Positions 30,465-42,353 of a stretch of 64,000 nucleotides of DNA are shown here, in pieces. The position numbers were made by a program, and so were the translations under genes. Positions within the stretch are counted from its first letter, which is position 1. Each line of letters opens with the position of its first letter. The notes beneath the pieces were generated by a model. It had not been told where the DNA came from, ran no database searches, and worked only from the letters and a program-made list of their open reading frames with translations. The DNA is from Pachypanchax playfairii. Taxonomy: Eukaryota; Chordata; Actinopteri; Cyprinodontiformes; Aplocheilidae. Location of the stretch: the NCBI GenBank assembly GCA_006937955.1, contig SSNP01000135.1, positions 327,279-391,278 on the forward strand, written 5' to 3'.

Positions 30465-31037
30465 TTACAGAGGCCATTTCACACAAATTTCGTCACTTTG
30501 GGGTTATTTCTGAAGTATTAACCAATAATATGAAACATTTTATATCTAAAAAACATCAGGAAACACTGATTAACAGACCTTTCAATCTATCTGCGTCAAG
30601 ATTTGTCAGGCTTCGGGCTGCAACTCATTAATATTCATTATGCAAATTTGCTGGACTCTGATTGGCTAACAAACTAGCCTATCAGAGCAAGGTACACGGT
30701 TTCCTGCTCCGCTGCGCATGGCAACAGTAGACATAGTCTCTTCTGGTTTGATTTGTCTTTATGCTAACATCTTTCAGCCAGCAGCATGCTAGGCGTGGTT
30801 TCAACTGCCAGAGCTGATGAATACTAACGAGCAAACGAGTTGTGACGAAACAGATACAGGCCGTTCAGACTCGGGAGAACTCGGGTGTTATCACCACCTG
30901 CGTAGTTTGAGAGATAAAAACTTAAAGAGAAGTTGTTGACCTGTTTTCACACCCACTATGAAGGTAAGAACACATGTGGAGCTAAAATATTCAACAAAAC
31001 CTCAGAAAAAACATTTTTAATGCAAGGGCCTCTTTAA
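30465..31037. mobile_element. TTAA-flanked MITE, family A copy 3
   Basis: The right end has TTAA at 31034-31037; the left has TTAC at 30465-30468, one base mutated. The interior matches copies 1, 4 and 5, with a deletion near the CATTAAAATTC phrase. Confidence 0.72.
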
Positions 31038-32489
31038 CATGCGATTATCTTGGTCCGCTGCTTTTTAGAACTGAAACAAATAATTAGAATTTTTGATGCC
31101 TCTATCATTGAACTTTGGAGCATCTCAGTCTCTTATGCTAAATCCATGTATTCATGCAACCCCTTACATCCTCATGCATATGTCATCTATGCAAAGATTC
31201 ATTGACGATTCTGTGCAAATTGAATAAATCAACTTTAAAAAATATATCTTTATGAGATTTCTGTTAAGAATGAATTGAGCTACTGGACTAAAAACTTTGA
31301 CCTTGAATTGCTTTACAAGAATAACAGTAAATGTTTCAACAGAGAAAAATAATGCTTTCCTTTAGGTCAATGTGTCTTTGAACGTTTCCTTTACATTTCA
31401 CTGGGTTATCAATTATCTATCATTCCTTTTGTCACAACACTTAAATAAAACTAAACCAGAAGATGGTTAACACACTTGTGACTTTCACGTTTCAAAGCCT
31501 TGTTCGTACCTCATGCTGTGTTTTAGATATGAGAATAGTGACAGACACATGGGAGGGGGTTGTTCTTTACTTAGGAAAGTACCTAAACTCTATATTTTGG
31601 CCCCAGTGTCCTCTGCAGAGCCACACTCCGCCCATGCAGACACATTAATCTGTGAAGGATGTTTCACTACAGAGCTAATTTCAAATAACACGCCTCTCTG
31701 CATCCTCACTGGACAAGCGGTGTTGGCGGTGACTGTGTTGAGGGGCTGCACCTGCGCGAGTAGACTAAAGGCCTGCTGGTTATTGGTTTGACTTTTTAAG
31801 AAGAAAAACCTCAAACTTCAGAACAGTGTACTTGGTTAATGCAACGTTTAATTTTAACACTTCTTAAATCTATTTGGGTCAAGAGTAGAAAATGTTTATT
31901 TAACTCATTTTCTTTCTTTTCTTTTCTTTTGGAGCATTAGCATATTAACACTCATTTAGTGATAAAAACTTTCAGTTTTCAGAGTCAGAAGTTAAACACG
32001 TTAAACACGAACTTGTTTCACTTATTAGATTTTCTACTTTCTCATTTTTTAATGACTGTAGGACTTTTTTAGTCATATTTGTCTGTTTTAGGAAACACAG
32101 CTTAAGGGACTGTACATCATTTGGACCCCTATCTTTACCACCAAATTACTTTCACAGTTCACACTTTGAATAAATTCCACATATTTAATATGTTTCATTA
32201 ATATGTTTTAATATGACCACTTTTGATCTAATATGAGCTTGGGGGAACTTTTAATGTGTTGCTCATTGGTTAGAAACCTTTTATGTTTTGTCTGAGGTGT
32301 TGTCCCCTAAAATAAATATCCAGATTTTTGGATGTGGGTTTTTGTAAATAGAATGTAGTTCCAGCCACACTGATGAGCAAACAGGTCTTGTCCCCAGTTA
32401 TGAAGTGGATTAGCTACTGCAATCCTTCAACTCTGATCTCAGAAATTTTATAGCAGTTCAAGCAAATGTCATTTCAAACTCAACATCAA
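31038..32489. other. Gene-free spacer
   Basis: AT-rich. A short TTTCTTTCTTTTC-type run lies at about 31908-31930. No supported gene. Confidence 0.45.
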
Positions 32490-32930
32490 ATCAAATCAAT
32501 CAAATCAAAAATACTTTATTAATCCCCGAAGGGAAATTCAAGTGTTGTTGTAGCTCAGTTATTCTTCAGGGACCCATAGAGAGTTCTAGCTGTGGACAGG
32601 AAGGATCTCCTCTAGAGGGTTCTAGCTGTGGACAGGAAGGATCTCCTGTAGAGGGTTCTAGCTGTGGACAGGAAGGATCTCCTCTAGAGGGTTCTAGGTG
32701 TGGACAGGAAGAATCTCCTGTAGCGGTCTGTGCTGCAGCGGATTATGAAGAATCGTCTGACTGAAGACACTCTGTTGTTGAGTTATTGTGTTCTGAAGAG
32801 GATGATGAGGGTTTTCCATCATGTTCTTCATCCTCCTTTGGACAATCAACTCAAGAGACTCCAGTTCAGTCTCCAGGACAGAATCAGTCCTCCTTATCAA
32901 TCTGTTCAGCCTCCTCATGTCACATACTCT
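32490..32930 (-). mobile_element. Retrotransposon 3' remnant with in-frame minisatellite
   Basis: Minus-strand frame 32918-32694 encodes a stretch with RRTDSVLETELESLEL, QRRMKNMMENPHHPLQNTIT and RPLQEILPVHT. This aligns by eye with the C-terminal block (SVLG..LDSVE...RRM..L.....HPL..T) common to many fish retroelement copies. The 3' end then shows four 36-bp tandem units (32583-32726) and finishes with AATTTCCCTTCGGGGATTAA followed by TAAAGTATTTTT, the usual tail of these elements. Degenerate and non-functional. Confidence 0.6.
32583..32726. repeat. 36-bp minisatellite, 4 units
   Basis: Units start GTTCTAGCTGTGGACAGGAA and end CTCCTCTAGAGG, at 32583, 32619, 32655 and 32691; the last diverges (GTTCTAGGTG, GAAGAATC). 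A unit length divisible by three keeps the retroelement frame in register. Confidence 0.85.
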
Positions 32931-33645
32931 GATGCTCCGCCCTCAACAGGTAACTGCAGATGTGATCAGCTGACAAACTCCTCTTCATTTTTCGCTCCTC
33001 TTCAAATCTCTGTCTGTCCGTATTGTTTGAAAGCCAGACAGAGACACACTGGAGTCCAGGATATGTCCCTTTAGCCATGTCTCAGTGAAACACATGATGC
33101 TGCATTTCAACAGAGTTTCAAGTTCATCCATTTTGTTAGCAAAGAGATCTCACATTTGTCAATATGACTGATGGAAGTGAAGGTTTAAACTTCCTCTTTC
33201 TCTCTCTTCACTTTGCTCCTGCTCTGCATCCATGTCTTCTTCTTTTGAGCTCATCAGGGATCCAGAGTTTCAATTTGAGAATTGAACATTTTGCACAACA
33301 AAAAAAAAAATAACCAGAGCTGTTACATCATGAAGCAGAAGTTCAACCTTGACTGCACACAAACACAAGATTCTGTGTGGAAAGGTTCATTAAATATTTT
33401 TTGAATGAACTGCAAGGATTTTTTTAGATTAGAGTCATTTTGAGAAGTCAGTACTCAACTTTGGTCAAGTCCCCGTCACAGCTGTTATAACTTGCAAGTC
33501 TGGCCCTGATTCATCTGTGATTATTCAAACAGGCCATTTAAAAAAAAAAGGTACAACAAGTTCAATAATAATTGTTCATATTACAGAAACCTAAAAAACC
33601 TGGAATTTGACCAGTGTGAAACTTAAGGTTATAGATTGACTTATC
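32931..33645. other. Spacer, nothing recognised
   Basis: May still contain eroded retroelement sequence up to about 33260 (repeated CTCTTC/CTCCTC words), but no domain could be read with confidence. Confidence 0.35.
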
Positions 33646-33910
33646 TTAAAGGTATAGCGGACGGATTTTAAGAAAAATGTGCATGTTCATCACTCCACCT
33701 GCCCCTGAGAGGAAACTACCTGTTATCCATGTGCACGCTCTGTTTACAAGTTGCTGTCAGCAACGCAGAACACGCTCACTGTAAAACACTCTGCCGATGT
33801 TCCGTCAAAACATGTGCTACCAATTCCTTCCCCAGAATGATTGACAGGTAGGTGGACCAATAGTCTAGAGGATCCACCCGGAAGAAAAAGATCTTCCGCC
33901 ATACCTTTAA
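33646..33910. mobile_element. TTAA-flanked MITE, family C
   Basis: TTAA at 33646-33649 and 33907-33910 enclose AGGTATAGCGGACGGA...TCTTCCGCCATACCT, inverted ends with three or four mismatches in 16. Total 265 bp. Related in style to, but different in sequence from, the element at 58839-59250. Confidence 0.65.
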
Positions 33911-34137
33911 GTAAACATCAAACAAAATAAACATGTTTTGATTATTTTTAAACATATTAACTTTTTTAAATATATATAAATGTGATTAAAGAAGATTAGC
34001 AACATGTTAAAAAAAATTCAAGTCTGCTCACTGTTGAGTGGTGGGCCACAAATGGGGTTTCGCAGAAAATGTTTTCACTTGAAATCTTAGTTTTGTGGTA
34101 ATTTTCTTTATATATTTTATTTTTATCGAGTTCACCA

Positions 34138-34335
34138 TCATTTGTTGTAACAAGCAGAGAAGAAAATACACAGGTTTACGGTGTCGGCCGCTCCCCCTGA
34201 TGTTCGCAGGTCCCTGGAGGATGGAGTCCCAGGTGTGTGGGAGCAGGTAGGCTTGTCCCAATCCATCACATGGTTATTCCTTTTGCAATGATCTGATATG
34301 GCTGATTTTAGATTTTCCACCGTAAACTTGCGGTG
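34138..34335 (-). pseudogene. Penelope-like element fragment (GIY-YIG region)
   Basis: A minus-strand frame reads ...KSAISDHCKRNNHVMDWDKP, parallel to KKSAVTDHCIRENHIMDWDN in the element at 47866-48971. This segment lies just after the GIY-YIG core in Penelope-like retroelements. The reverse transcriptase is not present. Confidence 0.65.
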
Positions 34336-36787
34336 TCTAAGCTAAAAGAATCAGTTCCAAATATATGTTAAAATACGGACAAAATGAACCTCTTAAAACT
34401 ATTGAAAAAACTGGTATCATTGCATCTCTAGTTTCCTGTTAATATCAACATAAGAAGCTCAGCTGTCAGAAAAACAGACAGGTCAGTTTAACTCAGGGGC
34501 TTTAAATCAAACTGCTAAATGCAGTTAAACAGGACTCGTGTCCTACTGAGGCAAAAGGTCAGAGACACTGATCAAGGACACACTGGTTGATGGTTGACAG
34601 CAGGTTGGCTCATTTAGTGCTGGACAGTTGCAGAAATAACACGGCAGATTTTTTAAGACAAAAATTTTCTAGACAAAATTGGAATAAAACTTGTGCAGGA
34701 CAGCTTGAGACATTTTCTTACAAGTCAAGAGTACTTTCTTTGTTTTGGTTTAGCTCTAAATCGCCCCCCGCTGTGCATGTGCACAGCACTTTCCCAACAG
34801 GTTCCCTGCTGTGCCACGGTGTGAGGAGCAAGAAAACATCTTAACATTTAAGAGGTAAACAGCAGTTAGACAGGAGATAAAAGAAGCCCTCAATGTGTCT
34901 GCAGTTACAGTGTGAGGTTTATAAGAATGCAGCATGCTCTTTAATGTAATAAAGTAGCATGTCACTGCAATAAAAAACAATATTTTTGTGCATGTGGATG
35001 CATTCAGAACTGCTTTTGATCTTTGATCTGTCTGTAGCTTTTGTAGTTACAGACTAAAAGTAAAAAAGCGAGCAACTTTGCATGCAATTACTCAAGCGCT
35101 GTCTGCACCATTTTTTCCTCATGGTTTTTAGGGTCATGTGCATTTCATTCAAAGTTTTGCATTTAAAAAACTTATTTTAATCTGCAGGAATTCAACTGGC
35201 ATGTTTGAGATTCACAGGTCATGTTGTCTTGGTGTTGCCGTGGCAGCTACCAGCAGTGGCAAACTGAGATAGGAGGCAGCGAGTGCCAGGGACTTTCCAC
35301 TGCACACAGTGTGAGAACATGTGCACAGAACATGTGCATCGTACTTGACAGTCAAAGTGCATGTTTCTGCATTTGTTAAATGTGTCTTTAGGTTGTGCAA
35401 AGGGGACAATGTGTGCAGGTGTGAATTAAAACAAGTGTGAGAGATTTTTGCAGATTGGACAGATGTCCTAACTGTGGAGCCAGAACATTTTCTGCACACG
35501 TAAGATTTAATGTCTGTGAATGCAACAAGGAGATGGACGGGCATAAATCCACAGCGTCAGCTCACAGTGGAAAACCCAAATGTAAAGGAGCTTGATGCAT
35601 TTCCTCTTATTAAACACTCGCATGGACCTAGCGCCTCATCTTTAAATAAAAGTGCTTGGCATTACAGAGTGATGAGCCTCGCTGTAGAAGTTTTTCAATT
35701 TGTAAACAGGCTCTCTCTGGGTTTTCAAGCCCACGAAGGAAGCAAAAGCAAAGGGGCGCATGCAGAACTGGAAATCCCCTTTCCTCAGCAGGCCCATCTC
35801 CTTTTAGACATATCGGGCCCCATCGAGGCCCACATCAAAGGAGCTGCTGCTGCTTGCCTCACCCCCCCACCCCTCTTCTTTTGTCTCTCTATATGTCTCA
35901 CTGTTTTGTCTGTTTCTTTACCTCCTGACTTATGTTTCCATTCATAGATTTCTCCTCTCCCACTTAAGTCCTGCTGTCCTCCTTTTCTAAGAAGCTGTTG
36001 CACCTCGATCTTCATGTAGGTGCAACTTCTCCCGTCAGGCCCTGACTACCTTCCTAAAGAACAAAATAATCCAAATCTGAACCTCTGATTGATCACCAGT
36101 TAGATATTTTGGATGTATAATCAAGCATTCCTCAAACGGATTTCACAGCTCCAAACCCCCCACAAAAATTTCAGGTATGTCCCAAGCAGCAAACAAGTCA
36201 AGCCCGACACACAGGCAAACAGGAAGAGGAATTTTAGGATGAAAACTCCTTGGGATCTACATGCTGGCACAGCGCTTCCTTCCAGAGCACGTGTCAGTGT
36301 TCATGGCTGCACCAGTATACATAAGTCACAAGATATCACATTGTCCGTTTGCAGGTTTTGGATTTTCCCTCTTGATTGTGGATTGTCTGATGACTGCAGA
36401 ATGCTTCACACTTCCCGAACTGGAAGCTGCTTCAACAGTCTGTTTCCTTTTGTGTAGCAACACAACGCAGAGAGCGTGTAAACGAACTACAGTTAGACAA
36501 TCTCACGCTTATTAGTTTTTACCTCTAAAAAGTCAAATTCTACATGTATTTGAATCTCTGGTTTCACTTCACAATCACAAAGACCATTTTTTTGCCATTG
36601 TAATAAAAAAACAACAACATATATATTCGGGACACAATTAAAAAACAAACAAACACTAAAATCTATTTAAATAAAGTGAATGAAATGTTGTTTAAACTGG
36701 AATTTGTTGCAAGACTAGTTTGTTTTCCTTGATAAATACAATACTGCCCTCTAGTGGACCAGCTGATAATTAGAGAATTCTACCCTG
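34336..36787. other. Gene-free spacer
   Basis: Several open frames of 70-145 codons occur (for example 35510-35947 and 36113-36457) without domain, codon-bias signal or splice context. A C-rich stretch at about 35860-35880 is the only compositional oddity. Confidence 0.4.
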
Positions 36788-37278
36788 TTAACCCTGTAAG
36801 ACCCAACCCATAAAAAAAAAAAAAAAAAAACAGCCAGAAAACTCTGATTTTTTTAACTGAAATGTTTATGAACCCTTATAACAAAATCCACAGTTTTTTT
36901 ATTTTTGCGCCATCATATTGTTTATGATTTATTTTTTTATATCATATTCGATACATTGACCGTTTTTACGATTTAATTGTCACATAAAAAAATGAGTTGA
37001 TTAATAAATATGCATTCCCTCAATAGATAAAATACTTATTTTAAAATGACTTACAATTTAGATTTTATTGTTACTGTAACTTCTTAAAACATTAGCAATG
37101 ATTTTCCTGAAAAAGGCAGATTGATCATTTGCTGGGAGCAACACTTGAGCTCCCTGTAGTGGGATGATACATGTGTCAGATCATACAACAGGTTTTTAAG
37201 GTAGGTATTGATTAAGTTGATGAGATAGAGGGCTCAGAAACTCATATCAAATAGGATACCACTGGTATTATAGGGTTA
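36788..37278. mobile_element. Possible piggyBac-like MITE
   Basis: TTAA (36788-36791) followed by CCCTGTAAGACCC, and at the other end ...ATACCACTGGTATTATAGGG followed by TTAG (37275-37278). The CCCTnTAA start and near-TTAA flanks suggest a piggyBac-type element, but the inverted ends match only over about 8 bp. A poly(A) run of about 18 lies at 36813. Confidence 0.4.
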
Positions 37279-37704
37279 GAAGTTTGAGAATGTTATGACC
37301 CCTCTGTGGAACTTGATAAATCCTATATTTCTTAAACATCTAAGCATCCAGGATCATACAACCAGGATTAGCAAACATTAAGCTTTTTCATCCGAAATGG
37401 AGACAAACTGTCACCACGGAGTAGAGCATAACATTTCTGAAAACAGACTCAGGTGAGATTAGCTAGAGTGTGACTAGTGTTAGAGGATGTCTCCTGAAAC
37501 AGTTTAAATACATGTTTTTCTTTCTGCATTAAAGTAGACGTCAACAGCTGGGAACAGAATCAGATTCAGAATTTGTACAATTTCTGGTTATAATGTGCGT
37601 GTGTGTGAACATTTTCTACTGAAAATGTTCAGTAGAAAACAAACCGATAAAATTTGCACATAGTCTAGTGGTAAATATGCCCTTCAGTTTAATGTATTTT
37701 TGTT

Positions 37705-38235
37705 TTAAAGAGGCAATTTCACACAAATTTTATGACTTTGTGGTTATTTCTGAAGTATTAACCTGTAATATGGAACATTTTATATCTAAAAAATGTCAGG
37801 AAACACTGATTAACAGACCTTTCAATCTGTCTGCATTAAAATTCGTCAGGCTGGACTCAGATTGGCTAACAAACTAGCCTATGAGAGTAAGGTATACTGT
37901 TTCCTGCCCCGCTGCGCATGGCAACAGAACACGTAGTCTCTTCCTGTTTGCTACGTTTTATGCTACAGCTTTTAGCCAGCAGCATGCTAGGCGTGGTTTC
38001 AACTGCAGGAGCTGCCGAATACTAACAAACAAGGAGTTGTTACGAAACAAGTACCGGCCGTTCAGACTCTGGAGAACTCGGGTGTTATCTCCACCTGCGT
38101 AGTTTGAGATATTAAAACTGAAAGAGAAGTTGTTGATCTGTTTTCACACCCACTATGAAGGTAAGAACACCTGTGGAGCTAAAATATTCAACAGAAACCT
38201 CAGAAAAAACGTTTTTAATAGAAGGGCCTCTTTAA
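37705..38235. mobile_element. TTAA-flanked MITE, family A copy 4
   Basis: TTAA at 37705-37708 and 38232-38235. Starts AGAGGCAATTTCACAC and ends ...GGAAGAAGGGCCTCT-like sequence. The interior lacks about 60 bp after CATTAAAATTCGTC relative to copy 5 but is otherwise collinear. Confidence 0.75.
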
Positions 38236-38681
38236 TGTCTTTGTTTTTAAATGCTTGTCAAGGAATAAGAACAAAAAATAAATTGTACATTAAAATTGGA
38301 ATTATTTGCTAAAAAAAAAAGCAGTGATAACTGATTAACAGATTTTAAAGAATTATTTCTGAAACAAGAATCTTAGACTAAATTTTAGAAAAGTACCACA
38401 TGGACTCAGGAACAGCTAAACTTACTATAGTTTGATAAATCATCAGCAGTAATTAAATTAAAAGGTTTCAGCGGCAGCAGGTTTGGGTAAATAATAGCAG
38501 ATTGATAAAAACTGCTAAAGGTACTAGAGAGTGAAAACATCATTTATAATATCTACTTTTCTGTTTTAATCTTACCAGAACAACAGATCATTAACAATAT
38601 ACCGTGTCTGGCGCTGCACATGATGCTATTGTTAGTGTAGATGGTTTAAGATGATACTTTGTGTAGAAGACTGACTTCAGA

Positions 38682-39402
38682 TGGGGAGCCACAGTCTCCT
38701 CCCCTTCCGGTCGGCCCATGGGTCCCCTGGAAGAAAAAATAATGAATGGAAATCAATGAAGCGATAAAAGTTATTTTCTGGTCCGCTTTGTCTTACACCC
38801 TGAATCACACATATGTACCGCAATTTAAATGATAAATAATGATGTATGTTTTGACTGTGTCTGTCAAGTGGATTCGGATTTATTTATTTTTAAAATTTTG
38901 TAATTAAAATGACTACAACTGGAAAGTCGCACATATGACGTCACGGCAGAATCTCCCGAGTCTCACCGCTGCTTTTTCCCTTGTTTTTACGCGACAATGC
39001 TGGTGTGTTTTGTACCTGGTTGTCACCACAAAACTAATTGTTTAATGCTCCTTCCTTCGTCCTGATAGAAGGAGGTGCAGCTTGCTAAACTCACCGCCAT
39101 TGTTCCTGTTCTGATTCTTCTTCTCCTTCTAAACGGTGACGTCAATTTTACGAGACAAGTGGTTGTAGTCTACTACGTGTCTTCACACAAAATATAAAAT
39201 AACTTTTGCTGCATGTCGAAACTGATCGCTTTCTCTGCATCAAAACTTGTCTTTACAACTCACGGACATCATATGTTCGATCCATGGTGCATTTCAATCT
39301 GGATCAGAAAATAACTTTTATCGCTCCACTGACTTTCATTCATTATTTTTTCGTCCAGGGGACCCATGGACCAGAAGTAGAAGGGCGTGACTGTGGCTCC
39401 CC
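38682..39402. mobile_element. Transposon-like element with ~105-bp inverted repeats and a THAP-like start
   Basis: The left arm (38682-38787, ATGGGGAGCCACAGTC...ATAAAAGTTATTTTCTGGTCC) recurs inverted at about 39297-39402. Between the arms, at 38997 on +, ATG opens a 21-codon frame starting MLVCFVPGCHHKTN. Its Cys-x4-Cys spacing and position recall the first zinc ligands of a THAP domain, the DNA-binding module of P-like and some Kolobok transposases. The frame stops soon after, so at most a fragment remains. The arms are clear; the THAP reading is tentative. Confidence 0.55.
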
Positions 39403-40774
39403 ATTCCAGTCTGATTCTGACTGTAACAGTGAAGTGCTGTAATATGTAGCACACGTCTGTTAAACTGCCCACATATCGCTGAGAAGCATTTTCTGTTCTT
39501 TAGTTCAAAAATGAAGCTCCAAAATACTGAAATCCTATATTTTTAAAAACTTTGTTTTAAAGTTTTCATTTTAGGAAAACATGTTGGAAGTTTAATTTCT
39601 AGACAAAATATTAAAAGATAATTTAATAAAATAAGCTTGACACAAGACAAATCAAGAAACATTTATAGAGCTGAAATAATATTTATCAAACAGTATTATC
39701 TTGAAATTGAATCAGTATTTTAAAAAGTCACTATGATGATCACCAAAAAGTGTTACTGGTAAAAAACCCAACAAAACATTAATAACTTGTAAAAATTCTT
39801 GGTTTCACCTAAAACTTTAACATGTTTTTTCTTCTAATTCCTCCAAAAATAAAAATGTCTGTCTTACAACACAATGATTTTTACAAATATTGAGCTAAAA
39901 CTAATGCAGTAGTTGCTGAGAGTCATTCATCACACAGACTCCAAGTGCCTGCAGATTATGTGAGATGTCATGTGACACTAACTGTGTTTGATCAGCAGAA
40001 TTTGAAGCCTAAGGAACTGATTTCAGCTCAAACATATTTGGCTGTGAGCATCAAAACTGATTCTCTTTACATTTTTCTCTCCTCCTGAGTCGATTTCTCA
40101 TTCATAAAAAGACAAAAACACTAAGAAATAACAGATTATTGATTTGATTCTCCATTTTCGGCCTTGGTTTGCAATCTTTTGTTTCCATCTCCTGTTACAT
40201 TTTTGTCATCACTTCCAGTAAATATAAGTTTCTCAAAATTGTAAATGCATATTCTTGACTTTATTACTGGAAATCTGCACATCTGGATTTATATGGAAAA
40301 GTGGCTCCTGGATACAAACTGATTGACATGAAGTAGTAAAGTAGTAAAAACCTATCAAAAACTTAGATGAAAATACTTAAAAAAAATAAAATGTAACCAT
40401 TGCACAGTTTGTGCTACTCTATAGTAATTAATTCCATCGCATCACACTATCACTTGTGTGTTTTTTTTTAAACCCGGTTAAGATGTGAATGCTGTGAACA
40501 ATAGCAGCATCATGGTCGTTACTGCTTTGGGGGTGGTCTGCATGCAGGACTCAGAATGGAGGCCTTGTACAGTGAGTGGACAGGGTTCCTGACCTCAGAG
40601 CCGTCTGCTCACACAGTGACACAGACTCTTTGTTTGCACTGACAAAGCAGGTCCTTACATCACTCACACTGGAGCGGTGCCGAGTCTTTCAACGGGCCTA
40701 CAAGCCGATGCTGCTGACGCTGGTGAGAGTAAAAACTGGGTTTCCATTCAGCACTGTTTAACTCTATATACATG
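39403..40774. other. Gene-free spacer
   Basis: AT-rich, no supported feature. Confidence 0.45.
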
Positions 40775-40776
40775 TA

Positions 40777-41450
40777 CAGTGGTCGACGGTTATATGCAGA
40801 AAAACGCTGGGCACGTTCCTGCGTCATAGAGAATCCATACAGCACAGCTCCGATGCATATAAGCACAAAACATTTGGAGGTATCATACATGCATCTCACT
40901 GAATCTCGCTGTTTCCCACTAGTTACTTGACTGTATACCTCCGCTGGTGTTCTCACACATACTCTCACTGTTTGGTGCCTGGAACAAGTCTGCTCTGGCG
41001 TTTACACACCCGTGTCTGCCTAAAGCTGTCAGACGGACACCAAAAAATAATCAGACTTCTACAGTGTGTAATAGTGTCAAATGTAACATTTGTTCTAGTT
41101 TTTATTGCCCGATCATGAGTTCTTTATATTTGATATAGAAAAGCGTTCTGTTCTGTTACTAACTGTAACTTAATCTGTGTCGTCACCGTCACGTCCATGC
41201 GCGCGCGTGTATCTGTTTACTTATAGTGTCATAGTGGATCCTCTCTACGACTATATAACTCGGTCTGTTTGAGAGTTTTATTCTCCAAATATATTGTAAT
41301 TGCGTTATTACATCATTTCAAATCTGTTATTAATACCGAACACTGCTACTCGTGTTTACAGTACAAATGACCACCGACGGATAATTGCACACAACGCTTA
41401 TATGCACAAATTTGCTGGGCATCGAGGTCGTGCATATAACCGTCGACCTG
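40777..41450. mobile_element. Tc/mariner-like non-autonomous element
   Basis: TA (40775-40776), then CAGTGGTCGACGGTTATATG, and at the other end CATATAACCGTCGACCTG followed by TA (41451-41452). Inverted ends match over about 20 bp and a second inner block (CTGGGCA) recurs near each end. Total 674 bp. Frames of 60-100 codons inside show no DDE motif, so it is probably a deletion derivative of a pogo/Tigger-type element. Confidence 0.7.
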
Positions 41451-41452
41451 TA

Positions 41453-42353
41453 TAATAATATAATAACCAGTCAGATGTTAAAGGTAGAGGTGGGATTAAT
41501 CATTATTTTATTGTAACGTTACTAGACAATGTAAAAAATGCTCAAAATAACAGATAAATAAGTTTAATAAAAATAAATACAGAAATATCAAAAATTGAGC
41601 TTAAAAAACTATTAAAAATGTAAGTTTAGAAGTTCTTAAACTTAGTGTCACAATTCTTTCCCTCGTTAAGAGAAACATCACATCATCTGGGCAGATAAAA
41701 CAAACCACACACAACATATAAACCTGCCCGCCCCTCCAGTTAAAAAGGAGTCTTTCATGACATTACACACATAAAACATGCATATTACATCTACACGTGA
41801 GGAGGTGTTAGACTTACCAGCTCTTTGGTGCAGCCAGGTGTGTTGAGAATGCATGAGTGTGACCAGATGAGGACAGAAAACAGATTGAGTCCACATCTGG
41901 AACTGACTTGGCCCTGTTGGTGATTTAGGCACAGCGGCTGGTTCATTAGAGGCACAGGGGGGCAACGTTTGCTGCACAGCTTGGAGGCTCGTGTAGTGAC
42001 CAATTATACAATAAATGCTGGATAATTTGAAGGATGACCAAAACTGAAAATAAAGAAATAAATAAAACGGTGCGAGGAAGACCGACGGTCATTTGACACA
42101 AACATCTTGTGTTTTCGATAATCTACCCGTTGATTTGCGTTATTCAGAGACAGGAAACTGTGGCAGCTTTATCCAGCGGTTTGTTTATCATTTACCGCAC
42201 TGCTGCACCCCAACTGTCCTCGCCACTCAAAATCTAGCAGAGCTGCCCATGGAAAGCTGTGTTATACACAAACCAAACAGCTTGGTGAAACAGAACAGTG
42301 TTCCTTCATTAACAAACAAAACAGACATGTTAAATGTCCCTTTCTGGAGACAG
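41453..42353 (-). other. fam177a1 3' flank / 3' UTR
   Basis: Sequence beyond the fam177a1 stop codon in its direction of transcription. The UTR end cannot be fixed: I see no unambiguous minus-strand AATAAA close to the stop, and the first clear TTTATT on + (AATAAA on -) is near 41506. No other gene was recognised. Confidence 0.4.
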
